Shown in pieces: positions 5,480 to 11,660 of a DNA stretch of 11,660 nt (the stretch's first letter is position 1; each line of letters opens with the position of its first letter). A program made the position numbers and the translations under genes. Location of the stretch: assembly GCF_946998835.1 (NCBI RefSeq), contig NZ_CAMQAZ010000042.1, forward strand, positions 1 to 11,660. The letters are read 5' to 3'. The notes beneath the pieces are model-generated. The model had not been told where the DNA came from, searched no databases, and was given only the letters and a program-made list of their open reading frames with translations. This stretch comes from an uncultured Corynebacterium sp. (GTDB taxonomy: Bacteria; Actinomycetota; Actinomycetes; Mycobacteriales; Mycobacteriaceae).

Positions 5480-6259
5480 CTAGTGCTTCTTGCCGCGGTT
5501 TGCCGCACGACGAGCACGGCGGTTCATACCTGCCTGTGGGTTAGCGCCCTTCGGCATCGGCCCCTTTGGCATGTTGGCGCGCGCGTCACGGATGCGGTCC
5601 ATCGACTGAATGCGCTCATTCAGCGCATTCGCCTGGTCCTTGTTCAGGTTGCGCGGCAGGCGCATGAGCTCACGCTGCAGCTTCTTCGGCGGCACCTGGC
5701 CCTCGTCGCTACCAGCAATCATGTCGTAAATCGGAGCTTCGCCCGCAATGCGTGCCAGCGACTTCTTCTCGCGGGCAATCATCTGCTTAACGCGGTTGGG
5801 GTCACCTTCACCGACCAGCACAATGCCGGCGTTACCAATAACACGGTGAACAGCATCCATGTGCTGATTAGCGACAACACCGGTCTTGACATGCCAGACA
5901 TAACCAACGCCCTGGCGCATGTTATCCAGCGTCCACGCTGCAGCGCCAGCCTGACCTTCTGCTTCGGTATAGAAAGTGGCCTCAAGGCGCTTGGTGAAGA
6001 TGTACATCGCGACCATAAAGCCAATCGAAATACCAATAATCGTCAGAATCCACGGCCACACACCGCCAATGAGCAGGCCAAGCAGCAACAGCAGGATAAC
6101 CGGGCCGAAGAAGCCCAACGCCATGTACGGCACGAGCTTGTTGTCCCGCGAACGCTGCAGCTTAAACGCCTGCCACATCTGGCTGCGGGTTTGCTTACGC
6201 TGAGCGCGCTTGGCGGCGCGGTTCGCCTTCTTCATTTCTTTCGCATCATTGGTCGCCAT
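5480..6259 (-). CDS. DUF4191 family membrane protein
   Basis: A 259-residue protein of an actinobacterial family of unknown function (DUF4191), found beside lipA in mycobacteria (Rv2219, from memory) and corynebacteria. A very basic N-terminus (residues 7-42, many Lys and Arg) precedes two adjacent membrane segments (about 44-64 and 67-88). A soluble domain with GVGYVWHVKTGVV (117-129) and NAGIVLVGEGDPNRVKQM (143-160) follows, and the C-terminal 40 residues are basic and rich in Met, Pro and Gly. I chose the ATG at 6259. A longer frame from a TTG at 6298 adds 13 residues without ribosome-site support. TAGAGT at 6268-6273 lies eight bases before the ATG, so a leaderless start is possible. The gene lies 93 bp after lipA on the same strand and may be partly co-transcribed. 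No function is assigned. Confidence 0.88.
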   Translation of the reverse strand: MATNDAKEMKKANRAAKRAQRKQTRSQMWQAFKLQRSRDNKLVPYMALGFFGPVILLLLLGLLIGGVWPWILTIIGISIGFMVAMYIFTKRLEATFYTEAEGQAGAAAWTLDNMRQGVGYVWHVKTGVVANQHMDAVHRVIGNAGIVLVGEGDPNRVKQMIAREKKSLARIAGEAPIYDMIAGSDEGQVPPKKLQRELMRLPRNLNKDQANALNERIQSMDRIRDARANMPKGPMPKGANPQAGMNRRARRAANRGKKH

Positions 6260-6267
6260 AATCACCA

Positions 6268-6273
6268 ACTCTA
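6268..6273 (-). promoter_or_regulatory. possible -10 of the DUF4191 gene
   Basis: TAGAGT on the minus strand fits the TANANT -10 pattern and ends eight bases before the ATG at 6259, which would give a leaderless or nearly leaderless mRNA. No clear -35 is visible. The alternative is read-through from lipA. Confidence 0.3.
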
Positions 6274-6321
6274 GGGCATGTGATGCAGTTTTAGGCAATA
6301 GACCGCGCCGAGGCGTTATTT

Positions 6322-6334
6322 CGCTTTACGACGG
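6322..6334 (+). repeat. intergenic motif copy 4 (CGCTTTACGACGG)
   Basis: An exact copy in the 93-bp gap between the lipA stop and the DUF4191 start, about 20 nt beyond the lipA stop. Its 3' half is also part of a small inverted repeat, GACGG (6330-6334) with CCGTC (6343-6347). Confidence 0.7.
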
Positions 6335-6352
6335 TCCCACGGCCGTCAATCT

Positions 6353-7411
6353 CTAGGAGACAGGAGCAGACGAAGTAACTGGCGTATCCTCCGAGGCGCC
6401 GTAGCGGTCGAGCAGAGTAGAGGCCTCCTGCAGAGCGAGGTCGCTGCCTCCTTCGTCGGCAAGCGCGGAGAGATGTTCGGGCAGCTCCTGACCTCGGTGT
6501 GTCAGTGCGCGGGCGTAGAGCCGTCCGGCGCGGTAGGAGGAGCGGACTAGCGGGCCGGACATGACGCCGGCGAAGTCCATCTCTTCGGCAGCCTTGGAGA
6601 GCTTGACGAATTCCTCCGGCTTGACCCAACGGTCAATTGGGTGGTGCAGCGGAGTGGGACGCAGGTACTGCGTAATCGTGAGGATGTCGCAGCCCGCGCC
6701 GTGCAGGTCCTCCATAGCGGAGATGATTTCGTCGTAGGTTTCGCCCATGCCCAGGATGAGGTTGGACTTGGTAACTAGTCCAGCTTCGCGAGCGCGAGTG
6801 ATGAGTTCCAAGGAGCGCTCGTAGCGGAATGCTGGACGGATGCGCTTGAAGATGCGCGGCACCGTCTCCAGGTTGTGAGCGAAGACCTCAGGCTTGGCGT
6901 CGAAGACCTGCTGTGCGGCGGATTCGTCGCCACGGAAATCGTCGACCAGGAGCTCGACACCGGTATTCGGGTTGAGCTCGTGGATTTGTCGGCAGGTCTC
7001 AGCGTAGAGCCAGGATGCGCCGTCGGCCAGGTCGTCGCGGGCGACACCGGTGATTGTCGCGTAGCGAAGATCCATCTCGCGGACGGACTCGGCGACACGG
7101 CGCGGCTCGTCCTTGTCCAAGGGGTCTGGCTTGGCGGAGTTAATCTGGCAGAAGTCGCAGCGGCGGGTGCACTTGTCGCCGCCGATGAGGAAGGTGGCCT
7201 CGCGGTCTTCCCAGCACTCGTGAATGTTTGGGCAGCCAGCCTCCTGACAAACTGTGTGCAGGGAGGCGCCCGAGACACGGTTCTTCATGTCTTTGTAGCT
7301 GGGGCCCGGGCGAACCTGGTTGCGGATCCACCGTGGCTTGTTTTCGATAGGGGTCTCGGCATTTCGTGCCTCGACGCGCAGTAACTTACGTCCTTCTGGC
7401 TTAACAGTCAC
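6353..7411 (-). CDS. lipA: lipoyl synthase
   Basis: Radical-SAM enzyme that inserts two sulfur atoms into protein-bound octanoyl groups, the final step of lipoyl cofactor synthesis in the cytoplasm. The 352-residue protein has both iron-sulfur sites. The auxiliary cluster cysteines are C55, C60 and C66 (TVCQEAGCPNIHECWE), with the conserved RSSY (290-293) near the C-terminus. The radical-SAM motif is CTRRCDFC (C81, C85, C88). VELLVDDFRGD (152-162) and TQYLRPTPLHH (247-257) are further family blocks. The start is GTG at 7411, preceded by AGGGTGA. Only nine bases separate it from the lipB stop, so lipB and lipA form an operon. The last 25 residues are a poorly conserved Ser/Pro-rich tail. Identification is secure. 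Confidence 0.97.
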   Translation of the reverse strand: MTVKPEGRKLLRVEARNAETPIENKPRWIRNQVRPGPSYKDMKNRVSGASLHTVCQEAGCPNIHECWEDREATFLIGGDKCTRRCDFCQINSAKPDPLDKDEPRRVAESVREMDLRYATITGVARDDLADGASWLYAETCRQIHELNPNTGVELLVDDFRGDESAAQQVFDAKPEVFAHNLETVPRIFKRIRPAFRYERSLELITRAREAGLVTKSNLILGMGETYDEIISAMEDLHGAGCDILTITQYLRPTPLHHPIDRWVKPEEFVKLSKAAEEMDFAGVMSGPLVRSSYRAGRLYARALTHRGQELPEHLSALADEGGSDLALQEASTLLDRYGASEDTPVTSSAPVS

Positions 7412-7420
7412 AGTTTCACC

Positions 7421-8224
7421 CTACTTGTTTGTTGATGAGTACTCGAATATGCCGGTAGTGGAGTTGTGTTTCACCCGGTGTGGCAGGCCCTTCGTGGGGT
7501 CGGGCGCGGAGCCGAAGGAATGGTCGGCAACGGTCAGCCGGCCTTCCAGCGCATCTCGCAGATCCGCCAGAAGCGGTTTTGTCAACTCCGACACGCTAAC
7601 ATCCCGGTCAAGTTCCCTGGACAGGGTGGTCACCCCAGCATCTGAGATTCCACATGGCACGATGTAGTTATAGAACTCCATGGAGTTGTCGCAGTTCAGG
7701 CTCAGCCCGTGCATGGTCACGCCATGAGTGACGCGGATGCCCAGCGCCGCAATCTTGCGGTCGGTCATTTCGTTTCCAGCTGGAACCCAGACCCCAGAGC
7801 GGCCATCGATACGACCCGCAGCTGTGATGCCAGCCCGGCGAACAGTTTGAATGAGGGCTTCTTCGAGTCTGCGGACGTAGTCCACCACATCGACCGGCTG
7901 GGCGAGCTTGATGATTGGGTACATCACCAGTTGTCCCGGTCCATGCCAGGTGATTCGTCCACCGCGGTCGACATCGACAACCGGTAACCCATTTGTGGGG
8001 CGGTCTTCCGGCTGTGTGCGTTTTCCCGCTGTGTAGAGACTCGGGTGTTCCAGCACGAGAATTTGGTCACGGATTTCGTCTTTTGCACGCCTTGCGGCAA
8101 GGTCTGCCTGCAAGTGCCAGGTCTCCTCATAGTCGACCAGGCCCAGGTGTTGAATCTCGATGTCGGAGTTTGATTCCCGAATGGATTCATCTGCGCGGGT
8201 AAAAGGTTTTCTTGGGGCAGTCAT
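7421..8224 (-). CDS. lipB: octanoyl-[acyl-carrier-protein]:protein octanoyltransferase
   Basis: Moves octanoate from acyl-carrier protein to the lipoyl-domain lysine of E2 and GcvH proteins, providing the LipA substrate. The 267-residue protein shows RGGRITWHGPGQL (87-99), the catalytic lysine in KIAALGIRVTHGVTMHGLSLN (K157 onward) and PCGISDAGVTTL (190-201), where C191 is the acyl-thioester nucleophile. The first 20 residues are a polar extension. The ATG at 8224 has no ribosome-binding sequence. TATCCT at 8235-8240 lies about ten bases upstream and would give an mRNA starting at or near the ATG. It is first in the lipB-lipA operon, downstream of the terminated phosphate transporter gene. 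Identification is secure. The exact start is probable. Confidence 0.96.
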   Translation of the reverse strand: MTAPRKPFTRADESIRESNSDIEIQHLGLVDYEETWHLQADLAARRAKDEIRDQILVLEHPSLYTAGKRTQPEDRPTNGLPVVDVDRGGRITWHGPGQLVMYPIIKLAQPVDVVDYVRRLEEALIQTVRRAGITAAGRIDGRSGVWVPAGNEMTDRKIAALGIRVTHGVTMHGLSLNCDNSMEFYNYIVPCGISDAGVTTLSRELDRDVSVSELTKPLLADLRDALEGRLTVADHSFGSAPDPTKGLPHRVKHNSTTGIFEYSSTNK

Positions 8225-8234
8225 GGTGTTTTAT

Positions 8235-8240
8235 AGGATA
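8235..8240 (-). promoter_or_regulatory. possible -10 of the lipB-lipA operon
   Basis: TATCCT in CGTATCCT on the minus strand, ten bases before the lipB ATG. With no ribosome site in between, a very short or absent leader is likely. No convincing -35 is visible. The pit terminator lies immediately upstream, so the operon needs its own promoter here. Confidence 0.4.
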
Positions 8241-8319
8241 CGCCGAATTTCTGGCGGCCTCAGATTAGAGGTCGGGCGAACAGATCTTTGGGCAGTCGGA
8301 AGTACAAAAATGCAAAACA

Positions 8320-8351
8320 CCCCGACAGTCACTCGACAGTGACGGCCGGGG
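8320..8351 (-). terminator. terminator of the phosphate transporter gene
   Basis: On the minus strand CCCCGGCCGTCACT and AGTGACTGTCGGGG form a 14-bp stem with one mismatch and one wobble around a GTCG loop, followed by TGTTTT. It begins about 25 nt after the stop codon of the phosphate transporter and isolates it from lipB. Confidence 0.8.
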
Positions 8352-8376
8352 CGAAAGCGGCGTGCTCTTGTTAGAT

Positions 8377-10002
8377 TTAGCCGAAGGCGACGCGCAGGAT
8401 GGAAACGGTAATTGCCGAGATACCTGCAGCGGCCGGCAGGGTGATAACCCAGGCCAGACCAATCGGCTTCATCAGGTTCCAGTTAGCGGCGCGGTTAACG
8501 ATACCAACACCGAGAACTGCACCAATCAGAATGTGGGTGGAGGAAACTGGCAGACCCAGCAAGGAAGCAATCATAACGACCACAGCAGCAGAGAGCTCTG
8601 CGGCGAAGCCCGATGCCGGGTGCATCTTGGTCAAGCCGGAACCGACAGTTTGGATGACGTAGCGGCCGATGAACCACAGACCGGAAATCAGAGCAACACC
8701 CATGGTGGCCATGACTGCCAGCGGAACACCGGACTCGGAGGAAATCTCGTTGGTCTTCAGAACATCCAGAATTGCCACGAACGGGCCAAGCGCGTTAGCG
8801 ATGTCGTTCGAGCCGTGGGAGAACGCGAACGCAGAAGCGGTGAAGACCTGCATCCAGCTGAACAGCAGGAAGGTCGAACGATCCAAATCCTGGCGCTTCA
8901 AAGTGCGGGCGAAGATGTAAACGGCGAGCCACACGGCGGTGGCAATCATGCCCATAATCAGGAAGTTGTCCAGGCCGGACAGGCCTAGGTGCAGGTTCTT
9001 GAGACCCTTGAACAGCATCATCGCCGAGATGACGACGGAGCCCAATGCGGCCAGGCCTGGAACCCAGGCTTCTAGCGCGCGGTGAGCGCGGACGTCATCA
9101 ACCTTGGACTCGATGTCAACGAGCTTGCGGAAGTAATCAGACTCCAGGTCATTCGGAGTCCAATCACTGTCGCGCATCGTCGTCGCGTCGCGAAGCATTG
9201 CGTTAGTGTAAGCAATCTGCTCGTGCTCAGGAAGCTTCTCGAACTCTTCACGGTGCTGAGCTTTAAGATCCGCCTTTTCCTGGTGGATGGCCTGCAGCTG
9301 CTTAGAAGCCTTGTCGTTGTAGACGAGGATTGAGTTCTTAATTCCGCCGAACAGAAGGAACGCGACTAAACCGCCAAGGACCGGGGAGAGAACCCAGGAA
9401 ATTGCAATCTGACCGATCTGGTCCCACTGGACCATGCTCCAGCCGCCCTTGCCGGTGATGAAACCGACCGTCAGTGCAGCACCGACGATACCGCCGACGA
9501 TGGAGTGAGTAGTGGAAACCGGCCAGCCCATGCGAGTTGCAACGAGGAGCCAGACTGCCGCGCCGAGCAGCGCGGACATCATGATGAAGGCAAACTCCAT
9601 CGGGTCCAGGCCATCGATTGCGTTCAAGTCCACGATGCCGGAACGGACGGTGTCAGTAACCTCGCCACCAGCGAGGACAGCGCCCGAAACCTCAAAGACT
9701 GAAGCGACAACAAGTGCCTGCTTCATGCTCAGGGTGCCGGCACCGACCGAGGTACCGAAGGAGTTAGCGACGTCGTTACCACCAATGTTGAACGCCATGA
9801 AGACAGCGAACGCGATGGTAATGAGGAGAATTGCCGTATTTGCCTGTGGGCCGACAAAGTCATAAGCCCAGAAGACAAAGATAACGATGTTGATTGCGAG
9901 TAGGCCGCCGAAGAAGAGGTGCCACCACTTGTCTGAGGAACTCGATTGCTCAGACGATGTGGCCCCGGTCGACGAACTAGTATCCGCTGGAGCCGAGGAC
10001 AT
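8377..10002 (-). CDS. pit: PiT family inorganic phosphate transporter
   Basis: Membrane permease of the PiT family (PF01384), taking up phosphate, often as a metal-phosphate complex, with an ion gradient. The 541-residue protein has the two inverted signature repeats, GGNDVANSFGTSVGAG (74-89) and HGSNDIANALGP (396-407), plus the paired PVSTTHS (161-167) and PVSSTH (485-490). A Ser/Thr-rich N-terminus (1-23) precedes the first of about ten membrane segments. The halves are joined by a charged cytoplasmic loop (about 228-310) with coiled-coil-like content. I chose the ATG at 10002 (MSSAPADTSS) because AAAGGTGG lies just upstream. A start at 10050 adds 16 residues with no support. It sits between lipB and the E2 gene, has its own terminator, and has no PhoU-like partner beside it. 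Family is certain. Whether pitA or pitB applies is not decided. Confidence 0.95.
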   Translation of the reverse strand: MSSAPADTSSSTGATSSEQSSSSDKWWHLFFGGLLAINIVIFVFWAYDFVGPQANTAILLITIAFAVFMAFNIGGNDVANSFGTSVGAGTLSMKQALVVASVFEVSGAVLAGGEVTDTVRSGIVDLNAIDGLDPMEFAFIMMSALLGAAVWLLVATRMGWPVSTTHSIVGGIVGAALTVGFITGKGGWSMVQWDQIGQIAISWVLSPVLGGLVAFLLFGGIKNSILVYNDKASKQLQAIHQEKADLKAQHREEFEKLPEHEQIAYTNAMLRDATTMRDSDWTPNDLESDYFRKLVDIESKVDDVRAHRALEAWVPGLAALGSVVISAMMLFKGLKNLHLGLSGLDNFLIMGMIATAVWLAVYIFARTLKRQDLDRSTFLLFSWMQVFTASAFAFSHGSNDIANALGPFVAILDVLKTNEISSESGVPLAVMATMGVALISGLWFIGRYVIQTVGSGLTKMHPASGFAAELSAAVVVMIASLLGLPVSSTHILIGAVLGVGIVNRAANWNLMKPIGLAWVITLPAAAGISAITVSILRVAFG

Positions 10003-10121
10003 GCTCCACCTTTCTAAGTTACGTACAGAGAGTAAAAATAGGCACGCCAAAGAAGCCTGCTGTCTAATGATTTCTTAGATTGGTAAAGGCTAATAGCTAA
10101 CTAGATGGCCGCCAGGTTAAC

Positions 10122-10142
10122 AGATAATGAATTTAATTATCT
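10122..10142. promoter_or_regulatory. AT-rich inverted repeat upstream of pit
   Basis: AGATAAT (10122-10128) and ATTATCT (10136-10142) are perfect 7-bp inverted arms around a 7-nt spacer, 120 bp upstream of the pit start. The size suits a dimeric repressor or activator site, which could be linked to phosphate or metal control of pit. AT-rich sequence makes chance pairing fairly easy. Confidence 0.3.
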
Positions 10143-10292
10143 TCAATTCCGGCATTGGTTTCTATTGCTGAAGAATAGAGGTGATTAATGCGAGTTCGGG
10201 TACATGACATTTTCGCATTTCCATAGCCTAAAAGCCTGTCTATTGGCCACTTTTACTCGCGCTCGTGGGTACTACTTTCGCGTGCCGCTATT

Positions 10293-10305
10293 GGCTTAAC
10301 GACGG
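10293..10305 (+). repeat. intergenic motif copy 5 (degenerate, 11 of 13)
   Basis: GGCTTAACGACGG differs from the consensus at two positions. Its flanks support kinship: GCGTGCC lies just upstream, as at copy 1, and CAGCG follows downstream. It lies roughly midway between the E2 stop and the pit start. Confidence 0.45.
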
Positions 10306-10396
10306 AAAAACAGCGCGTAAAATCTCTGTGTCGAAAGGTGGCGACATCTGCCAAGTGGTCTCATAAATTCTGAACCCAGGCCTACCGCATAAGAAA

Positions 10397-10430
10397 GCCC
10401 GCGTCAGCCGCATATGCGACGGACGCGGGC
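10397..10430 (-). terminator. probable terminator of the E2 gene
   Basis: GCCCGCGTC (10397-10405) pairs perfectly with GACGCGGGC (10422-10430). The 16-nt loop contains the palindrome CGCATATGCG. On the minus strand the stem is followed by TTTCTTATG, a broken T-run. It lies about 95 nt past the E2 stop. Confidence 0.6.
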
Positions 10431-10473
10431 AGGGAAGAAGTAACCTTCAGCCGGTGGCTGCCTGGATTTCCAC

Positions 10474-10511
10474 AAGTGCCCCGCGTTCCCCGTGTGAGGC
10501 GCAGGGCACTT
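10474..10511 (-). other. hairpin just after the E2 stop codon
   Basis: AAGTGCCC (10474-10481) and GGGCACTT (10504-10511) form a perfect 8-bp stem that starts about 11 nt after the E2 stop, with a 22-nt loop whose ends (CGCG and GCGC-like) could extend the pairing. There is no T-run on the minus strand, so it more likely protects the mRNA 3' end than terminates. Confidence 0.4.
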
Positions 10512-10522
10512 AACCGCTCAGC

Positions 10523-11660
10523 TTAGAGCTGCAAATCCGATTCGAAGTTAGCAACCTCGAGGCGGTCAACAACGGTGGTCATGAAGCGGCCTGCGTCAGC
10601 GCCGTCGATGAGACGGTGATCGTAGGTGATCGGCAGGAAGACCATGGCGCGAACGCCAATGGCATCTGCTTCATTTTCGGTGACGACTACTGCGCGCTTC
10701 TTAATCGCGCCGGTGCCGACCATTGCAGCCTGCGGCGGAACCAGAATTGGGGTATCGGTCAGGGCGCCTTCAGAACCAATGTTGGTGATGGTGAAGGTGC
10801 CGCCAGACAGATCCTTCGGAGTCAGCTTGTTGTTGCGGGCGCGGTCTGCGATGTCCGCGATTGCAGCAGCCAGCTCCGGCAGAGACATGTCCTGAGCGTT
10901 GTGAATGACCGGGGAGAGCAAACCACGCTCGGTATCGACAGCAATACCCAGGTTGACCTGCTCGTGGTAGGTAATCTCCTTAGACTCTTCGTTCCAGGAA
11001 GCGTTGACGTTCGGGTGGCTAACCAGTGCTTCGACGATTGCCTTTGCGAAGAACGGCAGGAAGGTCAGCTTTGCGCCGTGCTTCTTCTCGAACTCAGCCT
11101 TCTTCTCAGCGCGCAGGTCCCAGATGGCAGTCATGTCGGCCTCATGGACCTGAGTCAGCTGTGCAGAGGTCTGCAGAGACTCAAGGGTCTTGGCAGCCGT
11201 AATCTCGCGGATGCGGTTGACACGCTGGGTGGTGCCGCGCAGCTCAGCGAGCTCAGGGCGAACGCCCTTGATCGACCAGTTGGAGCCGGACTTGGCAGCG
11301 GTGTCCTGGCCGCCTTCAGCGGCGCGCAGGACATCCTGCTTACGGATACGGCCACCAATGCCAGAACCCTCGACCTTGGTCAGGTCAACGCCGTGCTTGT
11401 CAGCCAGCTTGCGAACCAGCGGCGTGACGTAAGGAACGTCCTTGTTGGCGGACGGCTTGGACTCAGCCTTCGGGGTCTCCTTCTTCGGCTCTTCCTTCTT
11501 TGGCTCCGGCTTAGCCTCGGCCTTCGGCTCTTCCTTCTTCGGCTCCGGCTTGGATTCAGCCTTTGGCTCTTCCTTCTTCGGAGCGGCCTTCTTCGGCTGG
11601 CCGCTGCCGACGCGGGCGATGACCTCGCCGACGTCAACGGTGTCGTCCTCGTCGTAGAGA
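10523..11660 (-). CDS. sucB: dihydrolipoyl acyltransferase (E2) of 2-oxoacid dehydrogenase, 5' part cut by window edge
   Basis: Core E2 subunit that carries acyl groups on a lipoyl arm to CoA. Annotation pipelines often call it sucB. In C. glutamicum the orthologue AceF serves pyruvate dehydrogenase and holds a mixed complex with the E1/E2-fused OdhA, so acetyl transfer is the likelier role. Only 378 C-terminal residues are visible. Visible residues 1-18 end a lipoyl domain (DEDDTVDVGEVIARVG). Then come a Lys/Glu/Pro linker (about 20-72), a peripheral subunit-binding domain (VPYVTPLVRKLADKHG to KQDVL, about 75-111) and the catalytic domain (about 145-378) with DHRLIDG (347-353), whose His348 and Asp352 are the active-site pair. 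The family N-terminus with one or more lipoyl domains lies beyond 11660. It is the natural substrate of the nearby LipB and LipA. Confidence 0.95.
   Translation of the reverse strand, partial: LYDEDDTVDVGEVIARVGSGQPKKAAPKKEEPKAESKPEPKKEEPKAEAKPEPKKEEPKKETPKAESKPSANKDVPYVTPLVRKLADKHGVDLTKVEGSGIGGRIRKQDVLRAAEGGQDTAAKSGSNWSIKGVRPELAELRGTTQRVNRIREITAAKTLESLQTSAQLTQVHEADMTAIWDLRAEKKAEFEKKHGAKLTFLPFFAKAIVEALVSHPNVNASWNEESKEITYHEQVNLGIAVDTERGLLSPVIHNAQDMSLPELAAAIADIADRARNNKLTPKDLSGGTFTITNIGSEGALTDTPILVPPQAAMVGTGAIKKRAVVVTENEADAIGVRAMVFLPITYDHRLIDGADAGRFMTTVVDRLEVANFESDLQL
11461..11592 (-). repeat. 39-bp coding repeats in the E2 linker
   Basis: The linker between lipoyl and subunit-binding domains is built of 13-residue units of the type KKEEPKAESKPEP, with unit landmarks at 11487, 11526 and 11565, exactly 39 bp apart. 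The third unit is altered (KKEEPKKETPKAESKP). Such charged Ala/Pro/Lys/Glu linkers are flexible swinging arms in E2 proteins. Copy number is likely to vary between strains. Confidence 0.85.

Larger units (their letters stand above)
10003..10522. other. gap between the E2 gene and pit
   Basis: A 520-bp gap with no gene. Reading leftward from the E2 stop, it contains a hairpin (10474-10511), a probable terminator (10397-10430), a degenerate copy of the CGCTTTACGACGG motif (10293-10305), an AT-rich inverted repeat (10122-10142) and the pit leader with its ribosome site. The stretch nearest pit on the minus strand is AT-rich, including CCTATTTTTACTCT, which could be the promoter, but I could not define -10 and -35 boxes. 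No PhoR box was recognised with confidence. Confidence 0.65.

Noticed and set aside
5483..6274. Plus-strand frame of 263 codons opposite the DUF4191 gene
   Set aside because: It is antisense to a conserved membrane protein and has no family features. It is a shadow frame.
8362..8988. Plus-strand frame of 208 codons opposite pit
   Set aside because: Its Asn/Gln/Gly-rich translation is the complement of the pit coding sequence and includes no known domain.
1..11660. Insertion sequences, prophage, tRNA or rRNA genes
   Set aside because: I saw no transposase, integrase or phage-like frame, no terminal inverted repeats around a coding block, and no tRNA or rRNA sequence.

Overview
The window looks like a chromosomal core region of a Corynebacterium (Actinobacteria). 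The gene order sucB/aceF - lipB - lipA - DUF4191 - RDD protein - glnA is a conserved actinobacterial block. From memory it matches M. tuberculosis Rv2215 to Rv2220, and the C. glutamicum cg2421 to cg2429 region, where the SucE succinate exporter lies between the DUF4191 gene and glnA. The predicted SucE closely resembles the C. glutamicum protein as I remember it. The sequence alone does not fix the species.

Layout. Positions 1-1111 hold no convincing gene. They contain short tandem repeats, inverted repeats and a strong bidirectional terminator. glnA (type I glutamine synthetase, minus) occupies 1112-2548. A 403-bp divergent region separates it from a small RDD membrane protein gene on the plus strand (2952-3470). 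That gene converges on sucE (minus, 3523-5178). A 301-bp gap with a terminator and two short tandem repeats follows. Then come the DUF4191 membrane protein (minus, 5480-6259), lipA (6353-7411) and lipB (7421-8224), with lipB and lipA separated by 9 nt. A PiT-type phosphate transporter with its own terminator (8377-10002) sits between lipB and the E2 gene. A 520-bp gap follows. The window ends inside the E2 subunit gene of the 2-oxoacid dehydrogenase complex (from 10523 to beyond the right edge), so only the C-terminal 378 residues are visible.

How the genes fit together. LipB transfers octanoyl groups to carrier domains, LipA inserts the sulfurs, and the E2 protein at the right edge is a main acceptor of the finished lipoyl group. 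SucE exports succinate, a product of the same central carbon routes. GlnA links 2-oxoglutarate-derived glutamate to nitrogen assimilation and carries the tyrosine adenylylation site. The phosphate transporter has no obvious pathway link to its neighbours.

The genes are ordinary, and I found no new enzyme system. The unusual signal is in the gaps. A 13-base motif, CGCTTTACGACGG, occurs exactly three times, once more over 12 bases, and once with two mismatches. Every copy lies outside coding sequence. The gaps also hold several unrelated short tandem duplications (11, 13, 14, 15 and 21 bp units) and a 21-bp-phased array at 629-733 next to a 13-bp perfect inverted repeat.
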